Positions 1-7,847 of a stretch of 64,000 nucleotides of DNA are shown piece by piece. The DNA comes from Natribaculum luteum. Lineage in GTDB: Archaea; Halobacteriota; Halobacteria; Halobacteriales; Natrialbaceae. The position numbers and the translations under genes were made by a program. The stretch is taken from the NCBI RefSeq assembly GCF_023008545.1, contig NZ_CP095398.1, positions 62,001-126,000 of the forward strand, read 5' to 3'. Below the pieces are notes generated by a model that was not told where the DNA came from, searched no databases, and saw nothing but the letters and a program-made list of their open reading frames with translations. Numbering within the stretch: position 1 is the stretch's first letter; the number at the start of each line of letters is the position of its first letter.

Positions 1-5
1 TGTCG

Positions 6-263
6 ATGGAGACGCGAGAGCGGCTCCGAGCCGTCAAAGAGGAACTCGACCAGGCGATTGGCGAGCGCGTGGTCACGACGAACGACGTCATGAGCGTCGC
101 ACTGCTCGCTGCTGCCAGATACCACGCCGTGGCGACCGGAGACGTCCCGGAACTGGAGACGATCGACGAAGAATACCTGCTCCCGCTCACGTCCGTGGTG
201 CGGCAGGTCCTCGAGGACGAAGACGAGGCACTGTTCGAGTCGGTGGCGACGGATCGAGAGTGA
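6..263 (+). CDS. small haloarchaeal protein of unknown function (possibly 5'-truncated by the window)
   Basis: This 85-residue acidic protein has no signal peptide or membrane segment. I recognise no enzyme motif. It has a predicted helical N-terminal half with a run of small residues (VALLAAARYHAV) and an acidic C-terminal tail. The first in-window start is ATG at 6, but only five bases precede it, so the true start could lie outside the window. It is followed at about 100 bp by the 3' end of a convergent formamidase gene. The name would be hypothetical protein; the coding call rests on the intact frame and typical haloarchaeal composition. Confidence 0.55.
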   Translation: METRERLRAVKEELDQAIGERVVTTNDVMSVALLAAARYHAVATGDVPELETIDEEYLLPLTSVVRQVLEDEDEALFESVATDRE

Positions 264-365
264 TCAGTGTCGCGGAGGGTGCGGGAGAGTACGACCGCGC
301 TCGTCGCCGCTCGAGGTGACGATGCGTCGACCGAAGTGACTGGAAAGAAAATGGATGGTGACGAC

Positions 366-1637
366 TCAACTCAGCGGGTCGTCAGTGATGGGAACTTGAC
401 CTTGACCACCGTGTTCGTCGAGGGCGTCCGGGCTGACGTCGAACTCGAAGACCGCTTTCGGAAGGGCGAGCGTCGAACACGCGTTCGGGATGTCGACGAT
501 GCCGCTCTGTCTTCCTTCGATGGGGACTGTCCCGAGGATCATGTACGCCTGCTCGCGCGTGTACCCGAACTTCGTCAGGTAGTCGATCGCGTCGAGTGCC
601 GCCCGACGGTACGCCACGTGCGGGTCCATGTAGTGTTGTTCGCCGTCCTCGGTGACGGAGTAGCCCTCGAAGACGACGTAATCCGAGAAGTTTGGACCGC
701 GGTGGCCGGGTTCGAAGATGGGGTGGTCGACGCCGAACTTGTTCATTCCGCCTTCGACGAGTTCGAACTTCACGTCGACGTAGCCGGCCATCTCGATGGC
801 CCCACAGAAGGTGATCTCGCCGTCGCCCTGGGAGGCGTGCAGGTCGCCGATACCGAACTTCGCCCCCTCGACGAAGACGGGGAAGTAGATCTTCGACCCG
901 AGCGAGAGGTCCTTGATGTCACAGTTGCCGCCGTGTTCCCGCGGTGGAACGGTCCTGGCTCCCTCCGTCGCGATCCGGTCGGCGCTGTCGCCTGTCGCTT
1001 CGCCAGGTAGCGCGCCGTCTTCCGTCGGCGGTGACGCGACCGGCGGTTCCGACTCACCTGTCGGATGGTTGTGAATCGACTCCGGATCCTCCTCGTGTTT
1101 GTCGATCAGTTCCTGTTCCCGTTCGTTCCACTCCTCGAGCAGTTCCTGGGACGGTGCCGTCCCGATCAATCCCGGATGGATCTTCCCCTCGTAGTACACG
1201 TCGGGAATGTGTCTCGAAGAGACGTACGTGCCGTCGAGATCCCAGATCGCTTTCGCCGCGTCGGGGAAGTGATCGGTCAGGAACCCGCCGCCGTTTTGCT
1301 GTGAGAAGATTCCCGTGAATCCGTACTCCCAGCGGTCGTTCAGCGGCCCGATGTCGAGCAGCGTTACTTTCAGCAGGTCGCCCGGCTGTGCGCCTTCGAC
1401 TTCGACCGGTCCGCTCAGGTAGTGGACCTGGTTGAGATCCACGTCGCGAACCTCGTTTGCGTCGTCGTTGTCCCGTATCTGACCGCCCGTCCAGTCGAGA
1501 CACTCGAGGCGCGCCGTCTCGCCAGGTTCGACGCTTATCACCGGCTCGATCTCCGGATGCCACCGATTGAACGGATTGTCACCCGGCTGGTCGTCGGGTG
1601 GACGTTCCACGTCCACCTCGAAATGAACTTCCGGCAT
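366..1637 (-). CDS. formamidase/acetamidase family amidohydrolase
   Basis: The protein is 423 residues and belongs to the FmdA/AmdA family, which hydrolyses formamide or short-chain amides to ammonia and the acid in the cytoplasm. Visible family features are the N-terminal segment rich in PGETARLECLDWTGGQI, the GDLLKVTLLDI strand, and the Gly/His-rich middle section (HGGNCDIKDL, where Cys and Asp are typically conserved). Near the C-terminus comes a motif ending in IPNACSTLALP. The length matches the family. I chose the ATG at 1637 because a GGAG purine stretch sits about 8 nt upstream; an in-frame GTG at 1676 would add 13 unconserved residues. The substrate is not resolvable from sequence. 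No transporter or regulator is adjacent, so it appears to be a single-gene unit. Confidence 0.88.
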   Translation of the reverse strand: MPEVHFEVDVERPPDDQPGDNPFNRWHPEIEPVISVEPGETARLECLDWTGGQIRDNDDANEVRDVDLNQVHYLSGPVEVEGAQPGDLLKVTLLDIGPLNDRWEYGFTGIFSQQNGGGFLTDHFPDAAKAIWDLDGTYVSSRHIPDVYYEGKIHPGLIGTAPSQELLEEWNEREQELIDKHEEDPESIHNHPTGESEPPVASPPTEDGALPGEATGDSADRIATEGARTVPPREHGGNCDIKDLSLGSKIYFPVFVEGAKFGIGDLHASQGDGEITFCGAIEMAGYVDVKFELVEGGMNKFGVDHPIFEPGHRGPNFSDYVVFEGYSVTEDGEQHYMDPHVAYRRAALDAIDYLTKFGYTREQAYMILGTVPIEGRQSGIVDIPNACSTLALPKAVFEFDVSPDALDEHGGQGQVPITDDPLS

Positions 1638-1684
1638 TGGTATCTCCGGGCCAGCAGGCCCGGGGTGAGAGTCCACAGATACAC

Positions 1685-1693
1685 TATTAAAAA
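1685..1693 (-). promoter_or_regulatory. TATA-like box for the formamidase gene
   Basis: An A/T-only octamer-like element (TTTTTAATA on the minus strand) lies about 50 nt ahead of the chosen ATG in an otherwise GC-rich region. It would give a short leader with the GGAG motif. Assigned by composition and spacing only. Confidence 0.4.
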
Positions 1694-2107
1694 TTACATA
1701 TGTTAATCTCTATAGAAGAGTAAAGTATTGTGAACGACGGGTCAAAATCGTCTCCGTAATCGAAGAACACTTTCACGCATCTCTCACGATAGAAATTGTG
1801 TCAGTACGACCGATACCGGTGCTGACTTGGCGTCGTTCACAGGCGGTGCGAGGCGGATGCTTCGGGGCTCGACCCCAAGCAGTTGACGACCGTAGCAGTG
1901 GTCTACGGTGGTTCCGAACCTCAGACGACCCCTGCGATTGCGATTATGATGTGGTTACGTTTTCGTGTACCTCCGCAAAAATTCGTTACTGCAGGACCAG
2001 AGATTACAAAAGTACTCCTGTAAAGCGGGCTGCACGGTCGCGGTAGCCCGCGGTACTCGGTACTTGACACTCGGTACCAGTATCTTACCGCGGCGGACGA
2101 CTCCCCA
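1694..2107. other. intergenic region without a supported gene
   Basis: About 410 bp between the formamidase promoter and the zinc-ribbon gene. The only structure I can support is the solo hairpin repeat at 1836-1887. Short frames here have no family resemblance. Confidence 0.5.
1836..1887 (+). repeat. solo structured repeat, copy A (IS200/IS605-type end or omega-RNA-like)
   Basis: The segment runs from TTCACAGGCGGT to AGTTGAC and contains GGATGC followed by a hairpin GGGG-CTCGA-CCCC. Two further copies flank the origin at 4701 and 5275 with the same order of blocks. This block order resembles the structured right ends of haloarchaeal IS200/IS605 (TnpB) elements; no transposase is attached here. 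Confidence 0.5.
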
Positions 2108-2311
2108 TCAGCCCTCCGCGTAAAACAGGGTTCGGTGACAGTCGGGACAGACGTACGGAACCGGCGTCAGTATCTCGTCTGCACGGATACTACTGAGAAA
2201 CCCCTCTTTCGGCCCCTCCGAGACGATGCTAATATTTCCGAAGTCTGTTCCCTGGAGTTTCATCCGCTCCATTGCGACGTCACAGTCGGGACACGTTTTA
2301 TCCGGGGACAT
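2108..2311 (-). CDS. small zinc-ribbon protein
   Basis: This 67-residue protein has two CPDC knuckles, CPDCDVAMERM near the N-terminus and CPDCHRTLFY near the C-terminus. They are separated by about 45 residues, as in haloarchaeal zinc-ribbon proteins of unknown role. The Met directly before SPDKTCPDC (position 2311) is the natural start; an upstream in-frame start at 2380 would add 23 residues with no conservation. Function unknown; such domains usually bind nucleic acid or a protein partner. It lies between a solo repeat and the origin region. Confidence 0.75.
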   Translation of the reverse strand: MSPDKTCPDCDVAMERMKLQGTDFGNISIVSEGPKEGFLSSIRADEILTPVPYVCPDCHRTLFYAEG

Positions 2312-2550
2312 ACGAGATGACCCGTAGTCGACGGCAATAATTCTGTTGACTCGACCGTTCTCGAGCGGCCGGGAGTGCAAACGACGTCGCTGACGTCGTA
2401 CCCATCGATTCGGGTCCGCTGACGACCGTCGTTCCGATCAGATTCTGATGGACACTGCACGATCTGATCCCGATTGACACCGCATTTCCGATGAACCAGT
2501 GTCCATCTCTCATACCGAATGAGGAAACCGATCGCTGTCACGCTCTATTT

Positions 2551-2566
2551 CACCGGAAACCCGGTG
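2551..2566 (+). repeat. origin recognition box (ORB 1)
   Basis: The core CACCGGAAACCCGGTG is preceded by TTT and followed by TGT. It has perfect 6-bp arms (CACCGG/CCGGTG) around AAAC. Lies downstream of the orc gene. A degenerate copy is visible around 2477-2495. Confidence 0.8.
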
Positions 2567-2597
2567 TGTTACAAATGGTGGTATTCGCCTCGAGAGA

Positions 2598-2613
2598 CAC
2601 CGCGTTTCCGGTG
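2598..2613 (-). repeat. origin recognition box (ORB 2)
   Basis: The core CACCGCGTTTCCGGTG is the inverted-orientation form of the box, facing ORB 1 at about 30 bp spacing. Confidence 0.75.
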
Positions 2614-2622
2614 AATTCACTC

Positions 2623-2754
2623 GAGGATTCTGGAAATCTCACCCGTCAACCCCGCAAATCAAACTCGACGACTCCGGAGATCTCACCAGACGACTCCGGA
2701 GATCTCACCAGACGACTCCGAAGAGCTCACCCGACGGCTCCATTGATCTCACTC
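2623..2754. repeat. six imperfect 22-bp tandem repeats at the 3' end of orc
   Basis: Units start at 2623, 2645, 2667, 2689, 2711 and 2733, exactly 22 bp apart. Units 3 and 4 are identical and the outer units decay progressively. Each carries a block like GACTCC-GGAGATCTCACC. The last unit overlaps the orc stop codon. They look like iterons beside the ORB pair, although their role is not shown. Confidence 0.8.
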
Positions 2755-3957
2755 GAGCGTCTCCACGAGCACGTTCTTGACGACCGATGGGTCCTCGAGG
2801 AGCGTGTGTTCGGTGTAGCTCCCTTCGGCGCTGCCGCCGCTGTGGCGGGACTGTTCGATCACGTCGAGAAACGCGTGTTCTTTCAGGAGGTCACGAACGC
2901 GACGGAGCGAGAGCGTATCCATCCCCTCCTGGCGGCAAATCTGTTCGTACACGTCGTAGATCCGGGTCGTCCGGAATCCCTCCTCGGGGGTGGCCGACTC
3001 GCCAGCGCCGTGCTCGAGAGAGAGAACGGTAAGCGCCTGCAAGACGTACCGGGAGTGAGGCGTCGACCCGCGGATGAGTTCCCGAAAGCGGTCGACTTCC
3101 GCTCGCTCTCTGGCCTGGACGACGAACTCCTCGCGAACCGTGTCGGCGTCCGTCGACTGCGCGATTTCGCCCGCGTACCGCAGAATGTCGATGGCCTTCC
3201 GCGCGTCGCCGTGTTCGCGAGCCGCGAGTGCTGCTGCGCGTGGGATGACCGCTTCCTCGAGGACGCCCTCGCGGAACGCGTCGCTGCGCGCCTCCATGAT
3301 GCTGTTGAGCTGGCTCGCGTTGTACGGCGGGAAGACGAACTCGCGTTCGCAGAGACTCGACTTGACCCGTTCGTCCATCCGATCTTTGTACTTGATCTTG
3401 TTGCTGATCCCGATGACGCCGATCTTGCAGTTGGTGAGCTTCCCAGCCTCCCCGGCACGAGAGAGTTGCATGAGGATCGCGTCGTCCTCGAGTTTGTCGA
3501 TCTCGTCGAGGATAATCAGGACGACGTCGTACGTCCGATCGAGGACGCGCCAGAGTCGTTTGTAGTAGGTGGCCGTGCTGATCCCTTTGTCGGGGATGTA
3601 CACGTCGCTTTCCTCGGTGTTGACCGTACTGGCGATCGTCTGCACTGCCTGCGTTTCGGTGGTGTCCTGGGCGCAGTCGACGTAGACGTACGCCGCCGTG
3701 ATTCCTTCCTCGTCGGCGGTATCGACGAGCCGACTCGAGACGTACTTCGCACAAAGCGACTTTCCAGTGCCGGTTTTCCCGTAGATCAAGACGTTGCTCG
3801 GACTCTGACCGAAGATAGCGGGGTTGACCGCGTTGGCGAGCTGGCCGATCTCCTCGTCGCGACCGACGATTCGTCCCTCGTCCGGCACGTGACTGATCTC
3901 GAGAAGTTCTTTGTTGACGAAAATTGGATCCTCCCGAATGAACAAATCGTCGGACAT
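2749..3957 (-). CDS. Orc1/Cdc6 family replication initiator
   Basis: This 402-residue initiator ATPase binds ORB elements and recruits MCM helicase at the origin. It has a Walker A motif GKTGTGKS near residue 65, a Walker B motif VLIILDEIDK near residue 160, and a sensor-type stretch GVIGISNKI. A C-terminal winged-helix region ends in a Leu/Arg-rich segment for DNA contact. The start chosen is the Met of MSDDLFIRED at 3957. In-frame codons upstream run through two ORB elements and translate them as HRK/GNT-like peptides, so they are not part of the protein. ORB boxes lie on both sides of the gene, and the promoter region contains ORBs 3 and 4, which suggests autoregulation by its own product. 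Confidence 0.95.
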   Translation of the reverse strand: MSDDLFIREDPIFVNKELLEISHVPDEGRIVGRDEEIGQLANAVNPAIFGQSPSNVLIYGKTGTGKSLCAKYVSSRLVDTADEEGITAAYVYVDCAQDTTETQAVQTIASTVNTEESDVYIPDKGISTATYYKRLWRVLDRTYDVVLIILDEIDKLEDDAILMQLSRAGEAGKLTNCKIGVIGISNKIKYKDRMDERVKSSLCEREFVFPPYNASQLNSIMEARSDAFREGVLEEAVIPRAAALAAREHGDARKAIDILRYAGEIAQSTDADTVREEFVVQARERAEVDRFRELIRGSTPHSRYVLQALTVLSLEHGAGESATPEEGFRTTRIYDVYEQICRQEGMDTLSLRRVRDLLKEHAFLDVIEQSRHSGGSAEGSYTEHTLLEDPSVVKNVLVETLE

Positions 3958-3966
3958 GTACCTGGA

Positions 3967-3982
3967 CACCGTATTTCCGGTG
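3967..3982 (-). repeat. origin recognition box (ORB 3)
   Basis: The core CACCGTATTTCCGGTG sits ten bases ahead of the orc start codon, in minus orientation. Occupation here would also affect orc transcription. Confidence 0.85.
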
Positions 3983-4013
3983 AAAGGTATTGAGGTTTTC
4001 GCCGAGACACACA

Positions 4014-4029
4014 CACCGTGTTTCCGGTG
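4014..4029 (-). repeat. origin recognition box (ORB 4)
   Basis: The core CACCGTGTTTCCGGTG is followed by AAAT, in minus orientation. Its start lies 47 bp from that of ORB 3. Confidence 0.85.
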
Positions 4030-4139
4030 AAATATGGCTCGAAGGGGTCTAGGCCCCAGAAGAAATGGGGGATTGTACTCATCGGAAAGAAGGTATCTAG
4101 TCGCACTAACCCGGTACGACATCGATTTGAGGGGATCGG

Positions 4140-4320
4140 GGAGCTATTCCAAGAGATAGAATTTCGAGGAGAGAACGTCTGTTCTACTGGAAATTACGAT
4201 TCGATGAAGCGACGAGCGTCGCTTCTTATTATACGTCGTGATTCAATCAGTGGGCTATACTCTCCACAACATAATAAAACTATGCTAGACAAGTACCGAT
4301 AGCGACTTACCAGTCGCATC
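4140..4320. other. AT-rich candidate duplex unwinding element
   Basis: This stretch is clearly richer in A/T than its surroundings, with runs such as CTTCTTATTATACG and CATAATAAAACTATG around 4228-4285. It lies between minus-facing ORB 4 and plus-facing ORB 5. Position and composition fit the unwinding element of the origin. Confidence 0.65.
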
Positions 4321-4431
4321 TTCCTCAATTGCATCTTTCTCAGTTGCATCCCTTCGACAGTTCCAGCACTTCGAGGATGATTCTCGCCGGCGCGGTTCCC
4401 CTGTATGACTCTCCAGTGCTTCGTCGCGTTT

Positions 4432-4447
4432 CATCGGAAACCCGGTG
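4432..4447 (+). repeat. origin recognition box (ORB 5)
   Basis: The core CATCGGAAACCCGGTG has one mismatch to the palindromic arm. First plus-oriented box after the AT-rich stretch. Confidence 0.8.
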
Positions 4448-4659
4448 TGTATGTCCAGCGGCTTTCTCGAGACCCAGCGAATTTCCGCTCGCCGACTCGT
4501 CGTTCAGGTTCGTTTCCGTTCAGGTCCGTTTCTCGAGTTCGATCGATCGCTCGAACGCCGACGATCACGGGGGGTCCTCGCGGATCCCGTACGTTCCGTT
4601 CACTCTTTCGTACTCTCACTCGTTCGCCAGGCGGCCGGTCGTTTCACTGGAGGTCGTTT

Positions 4660-4675
4660 CACCGGAAATCTGGTG
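4660..4675 (+). repeat. origin recognition box (ORB 6)
   Basis: The core CACCGGAAATCTGGTG is preceded by GTTT and followed by TGTGA. A half-box GTTTCACTGG precedes it at 4641. Confidence 0.85.
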
Positions 4676-4700
4676 TGTGACTCCTCGGGCTCTTTGCCGT

Positions 4701-4753
4701 TTTACAGGCTGTTAGGGGCGAATGCCACGGGGATTTGCCCCGAGGCAGTTCAC
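4701..4753 (+). repeat. solo structured repeat, copy B
   Basis: Same block order as copy A: TTTACAGGC, GAATGCC, then the hairpin GGGG-ATTTG-CCCC, then GAGGCAGTTCAC. The loop sequence differs from copy A while the four G:C pairs are kept, which points to a conserved folded RNA or DNA end. Lies between ORB 6 and ORB 7. Confidence 0.5.
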
Positions 4754-4817
4754 CAGAAGCGAGATTTCGAGCTGAGAACAGTACTAGGCGTTCTCTCTCC
4801 TACCGTCCTTACCATTT

Positions 4818-4833
4818 CACTGGAAATCCGGTG
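4818..4833 (+). repeat. origin recognition box (ORB 7)
   Basis: The core CACTGGAAATCCGGTG is preceded by ATTT and followed by TGG. Confidence 0.85.
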
Positions 4834-4909
4834 TGGTTCTGCCCCCGTTTTGTCTGCAGAATCTCCCTTTGCTCGAAGCAGTAGCCAACCAGCCACAGCG
4901 ATCGCCGTT

Positions 4910-4925
4910 CACCGGAAATCCGGTG
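4910..4925 (+). repeat. origin recognition box (ORB 8)
   Basis: The core CACCGGAAATCCGGTG has perfect 6-bp arms. It is the outermost plus-oriented box of the origin. Confidence 0.85.
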
Positions 4926-5524
4926 TCATCTTGAGACGGGCCACCTGCGTTCGAAAGTCCCCTCTTCGGAACTGCTGACTGGTGTATTTCTTCTTCAGAC
5001 GTCATTGTTCCGCGCGTATCGTCTCGCCACTGCTAGTATTTTTCCTTCAATTTCGACCTTCAATTTCGAAAATATCGCCTGATGAGGCGAATCGCAGGGC
5101 GTTCTGATCCGCCCTTTCGACTCCCTTCGGGCTCCAAACTGCCACGAATCGGCTCCCTCTGGGCTCCAAACTGCTGCGAACTGTCCTTGTCGCGCGTTTA
5201 ACCAACACAATAGTCGACCTCGCCGATTCGTTGGTTAAGTAGAGCATCTGCTGCTAGCCGTCGACGTGCAGCAGTTTACAGGCGGTCGAGGCGAATGCCC
5301 GGGCTCGACCCCGAGGCGATTCCGGACGAGAAGAGAAGGGAAGAGGAGGGAGAAGGGAGTCTCCTCGAGATTTCCGCGCGCTGATCTCTCCCCGACCGGC
5401 GTCGTGAACCCCCGCCTCACACCGTCGTGGCGAGAGATCGTCCGGAGTGGCAGATCGTCCTCGACTCGACGTCGTACAGGCAAGCACGGGATTTTCCCGC
5501 CGTGGACCGAACAGGTCTTTATGT
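4926..5524. other. gene-free region between the origin and the FNT gene, with short tandem repeats
   Basis: No supported gene. Visible structure: a 13-bp perfect tandem (CCTTCAATTTCGA at 5044 and 5057), a roughly 32-bp imperfect tandem near 5119-5180 sharing GGGCTCCAAACTGC, and solo repeat copy C at 5275. Confidence 0.6.
5275..5321 (+). repeat. solo structured repeat, copy C
   Basis: Third copy of the block series TTTACAGGCGGT, GCGAATGCC, GGG-CTCGA-CCCC, GAGGCGATT. It lacks any attached transposase gene. Confidence 0.5.
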
Positions 5525-6313
5525 ATGTCCGTCGCCCCGGACCCCTCCGAGATCTTCCATCGTGCAGCCCAAGAGGGAAAGCGTCGCCTCGACCAGCCGC
5601 TGCTCGAGCTGGCCTCGACCAGCTTCATCGCCGGGTTCACGATCGTCTTCGGAATCGCGGCCCTCGGCATCGTTCACTCGGTGGTCGAACCGCAGTTCGG
5701 CGGCGTGGCCAAGCTCGCAGGCGCGCTCGCCTTCGGCGTCGGCGTCGTGTTGCTGATCGTCGGTCGCGCAGAGTTGTTCAACGAGAACTTCTTCGATCCG
5801 GTCGCAACGGCGGTCGAACGATCCGACTCGTGGTTGATTTCGCGACTGCTTCGCCTGTGGACGCTCACTTTCGCGTTCAACCTCGTCGGCGGCACCCTCT
5901 TCGTGTTCGTCCTGTCTGTGGACGGTGCGCTGCCTCCCGGATCGGGGGAGGCACTGAGCAAGACCGCCGAGGAGATCGCCCACCGAGAGAACATGGGAAT
6001 GTTCGCCGACGCCATTGCAGGGGGCGTTCTCGTGTCGCTGCTTTCTCACCTCCTTCTGTCCGTCAATAGCGTCGGGAGCCGTATCGCCGTCGCTTACATC
6101 GTTGGATTCCTGTTGGCCCTCGGGCCGTTCGATCACGTCATCGTCACCGTACTGCACGTGCTCTTCGGCATGCGATTCGGGGCGGACGTCGGCGTCGGTG
6201 TGCTGATCGTGACGACCGTCGTTTCGACAGCCGGAAACCTCGTGGGAGGACTCGGACTGGTCACGTTCAGTCACGTCGCCCAGGCAACGGGTGCCCGCCA
6301 GTCCGGAGAGTGA
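5525..6313 (+). CDS. formate/nitrite transporter (FNT) family channel protein
   Basis: This 262-residue membrane protein has about six hydrophobic segments (for example FIAGFTIVFGIAALGIVHSV and GGVLVSLLSHLLLSV). It carries the family's loop signature GRAELFNENFF after the second segment. A conserved His sits in DHVIVTVLHVLFG near the pore region. These features place it in the FNT superfamily, closer to the YfdC-like branch than to FocA. The family moves small monovalent anions such as formate, nitrite or hydrosulfide; the substrate here is unknown. The ATG at 5525 starts a typical soluble N-terminal helix (PDPSEIFHRAAQEGKRRL); earlier in-frame codons would add unconserved sequence. Confidence 0.88.
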   Translation: MSVAPDPSEIFHRAAQEGKRRLDQPLLELASTSFIAGFTIVFGIAALGIVHSVVEPQFGGVAKLAGALAFGVGVVLLIVGRAELFNENFFDPVATAVERSDSWLISRLLRLWTLTFAFNLVGGTLFVFVLSVDGALPPGSGEALSKTAEEIAHRENMGMFADAIAGGVLVSLLSHLLLSVNSVGSRIAVAYIVGFLLALGPFDHVIVTVLHVLFGMRFGADVGVGVLIVTTVVSTAGNLVGGLGLVTFSHVAQATGARQSGE

Positions 6314-6465
6314 GCTTCATGGCCGCCCGAGACATACCCTCCAGTCGCTCGCGGTCCAGGTCGTGGGCCGGCGGCACACCGCCAGACTGGTACCATGGCT
6401 CGCGTACTGGTGGCTCTGGCATTGTCACGCCGGTCACTTTTGGCGACGACTCTCGTGGTTAAGAT

Positions 6466-7557
6466 ATGTGCGCGTTCCACGAGTGGGACGGCCGCCGAAC
6501 TGTCTGGATCGGACTCGGCGTCGTCATCGCGGCCGCGATCGGCCTCGCCCTCTTCACCTACGTCGGGACCCTGCTCTTTGCGATTTTCCTCTACTACGCC
6601 ACCCGGTCGCTCTATGGCCTGCTCGATCGTCACGTCGATCACCCGAACGTGACGGCGGTGGTCACGATCCTGCTCGTCGTCCTCCCGATGGTGGTTGTCG
6701 TCGGCTACACGGGGATCGTGGCGCTTCGCGAACTCGACCAGGTTCTCGCCTCGAGCGGTCTCGAGTCCTATCGGTCGGCACTCGATCCGTACCTCACGAT
6801 GGCTCGCGAAGGAAACGTGGACCGATTCCGAGCAGCACTCACGTCCGACACGGGCCGATCGATCACCTCGGTGCTCCGCCAGGGACTTCCGAGCGTCATC
6901 GAGCGGCTGTCGTCGGTCGCGGGGTTCGTCTTCGCAGTCCTCGCGCGATTCTTCCTCATGGTTACGCTGCTCTTCTATCTGCTTCGCGACGACTGGAAAC
7001 TTCGACGATGGTTCACCCGGAGCGTCGACCACGACGAGGAGATCGTCTCGTTCCTCGAGGCGGTCGACGACGATCTCGAGACGGTCTTCGTCGGTAACCT
7101 CGCCGTCGTCGGGGTCGCGACAGTCATCGCTGCCGGCACGTACGTGGGTTTGAACCTGCTTGCCTCGGGCGGCCCCGTCGTCGGGACGCCAGTGTTGCTT
7201 GCCTTCCTGATCGGCATCGGGACGCTGATCCCGGCCGTCGGGATGAAGATCGTCTACGTTCCGTACGGGCTGTACCTCCTCGTCCTCGCGGTCGCGACGT
7301 CGACGCCGCTGTGGCAAGCGATCGCGTTCTTCGCCCTCTCGTTTACCGTGGTCGACACCGTTCCCGATTTCTTCGCCCGATCGTTCCTTTCCTCACGGAG
7401 CGGTGTCCACATGGGACTCGTCCTCCTCGGGTACTTCCTCGGTACGCTTGCGTTCGGCTGGTATGGTCTGTTTCTCGGTCCGATCGTCGTCGTCTTCGCG
7501 GTCCATTTCGCACACGAGGTTTTTCCTGCTCTCGCGAGCGCGTTCCTTTCCGAGTGA
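6466..7557 (+). CDS. AI-2E family transporter (PerM/YdiK-type membrane protein)
   Basis: The protein is 363 residues. A hydrophobic N-terminal pair (TVWIGLGVVIAAAIGLALF and TAVVTILLVVLPMVVVVGY) is followed by a soluble central section (residues about 85-150) and then a C-terminal block of five or so membrane segments. Motifs include the GTLIPAVGMK loop and FFARSFLSSRSGVH. This is the layout of the AI-2E/PerM family, whose members export signals or ions; the name does not prove a quorum signal. It follows the FNT gene by about 150 bp in the same orientation. Start: first ATG with a hydrophobic segment directly after it. Confidence 0.85.
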   Translation: MCAFHEWDGRRTVWIGLGVVIAAAIGLALFTYVGTLLFAIFLYYATRSLYGLLDRHVDHPNVTAVVTILLVVLPMVVVVGYTGIVALRELDQVLASSGLESYRSALDPYLTMAREGNVDRFRAALTSDTGRSITSVLRQGLPSVIERLSSVAGFVFAVLARFFLMVTLLFYLLRDDWKLRRWFTRSVDHDEEIVSFLEAVDDDLETVFVGNLAVVGVATVIAAGTYVGLNLLASGGPVVGTPVLLAFLIGIGTLIPAVGMKIVYVPYGLYLLVLAVATSTPLWQAIAFFALSFTVVDTVPDFFARSFLSSRSGVHMGLVLLGYFLGTLAFGWYGLFLGPIVVVFAVHFAHEVFPALASAFLSE

Positions 7558-7847
7558 CGGCCGGCGTCGACGCTGATGGACAGATCCTGACACGGCGTGA
7601 ACCGCCACGGGCGCGGTGTCCCGTGGCTTCCCGTGGATTCCTCCGACACGCCCACCCTACCACCAGCGTGGTGGCTTCGAGCGGTGGGATAGGCCACAGC
7701 CGGCTGATTTACACAGCCCGACGGCCACCCGTCGGGGTACGCGGTGGGAACTCGCGTCGTCTGCCCGTGACAGACGTAGCCAGGCGCGAATCCGCAGGGC
7801 GACAATCGAAGGCGCTCGACCGTACTTCGCACCGGAGAACGGAGGGG

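Larger units (their letters stand above)
3958..4925. other. replication origin (ORB-flanked AT-rich region upstream of orc)
   Basis: Two minus-oriented boxes (3967, 4014) and four plus-oriented boxes (4432, 4660, 4818, 4910) flank an AT-rich stretch next to an orc1/cdc6 gene. This is the standard architecture of haloarchaeal origins: inverted ORBs on each side of an unwinding element, adjacent to the initiator gene. No credible protein gene lies between the orc start and 5525. Confidence 0.9.

Noticed and set aside
267-1010. Long plus-strand frame opposite the formamidase gene
   Set aside because: It is a shadow of the minus-strand gene in GC-rich DNA. Its translation is Val/Arg/Asp-rich with no family motif.
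2623-2754. CRISPR array
   Set aside because: The 22-bp repeats are contiguous with no spacers and no cas genes are in the window.
2491-3993. 500-codon plus-strand frame opposite orc
   Set aside because: It starts inside an ORB-like element and runs antisense to a clear Orc1/Cdc6 gene; it has no domain.
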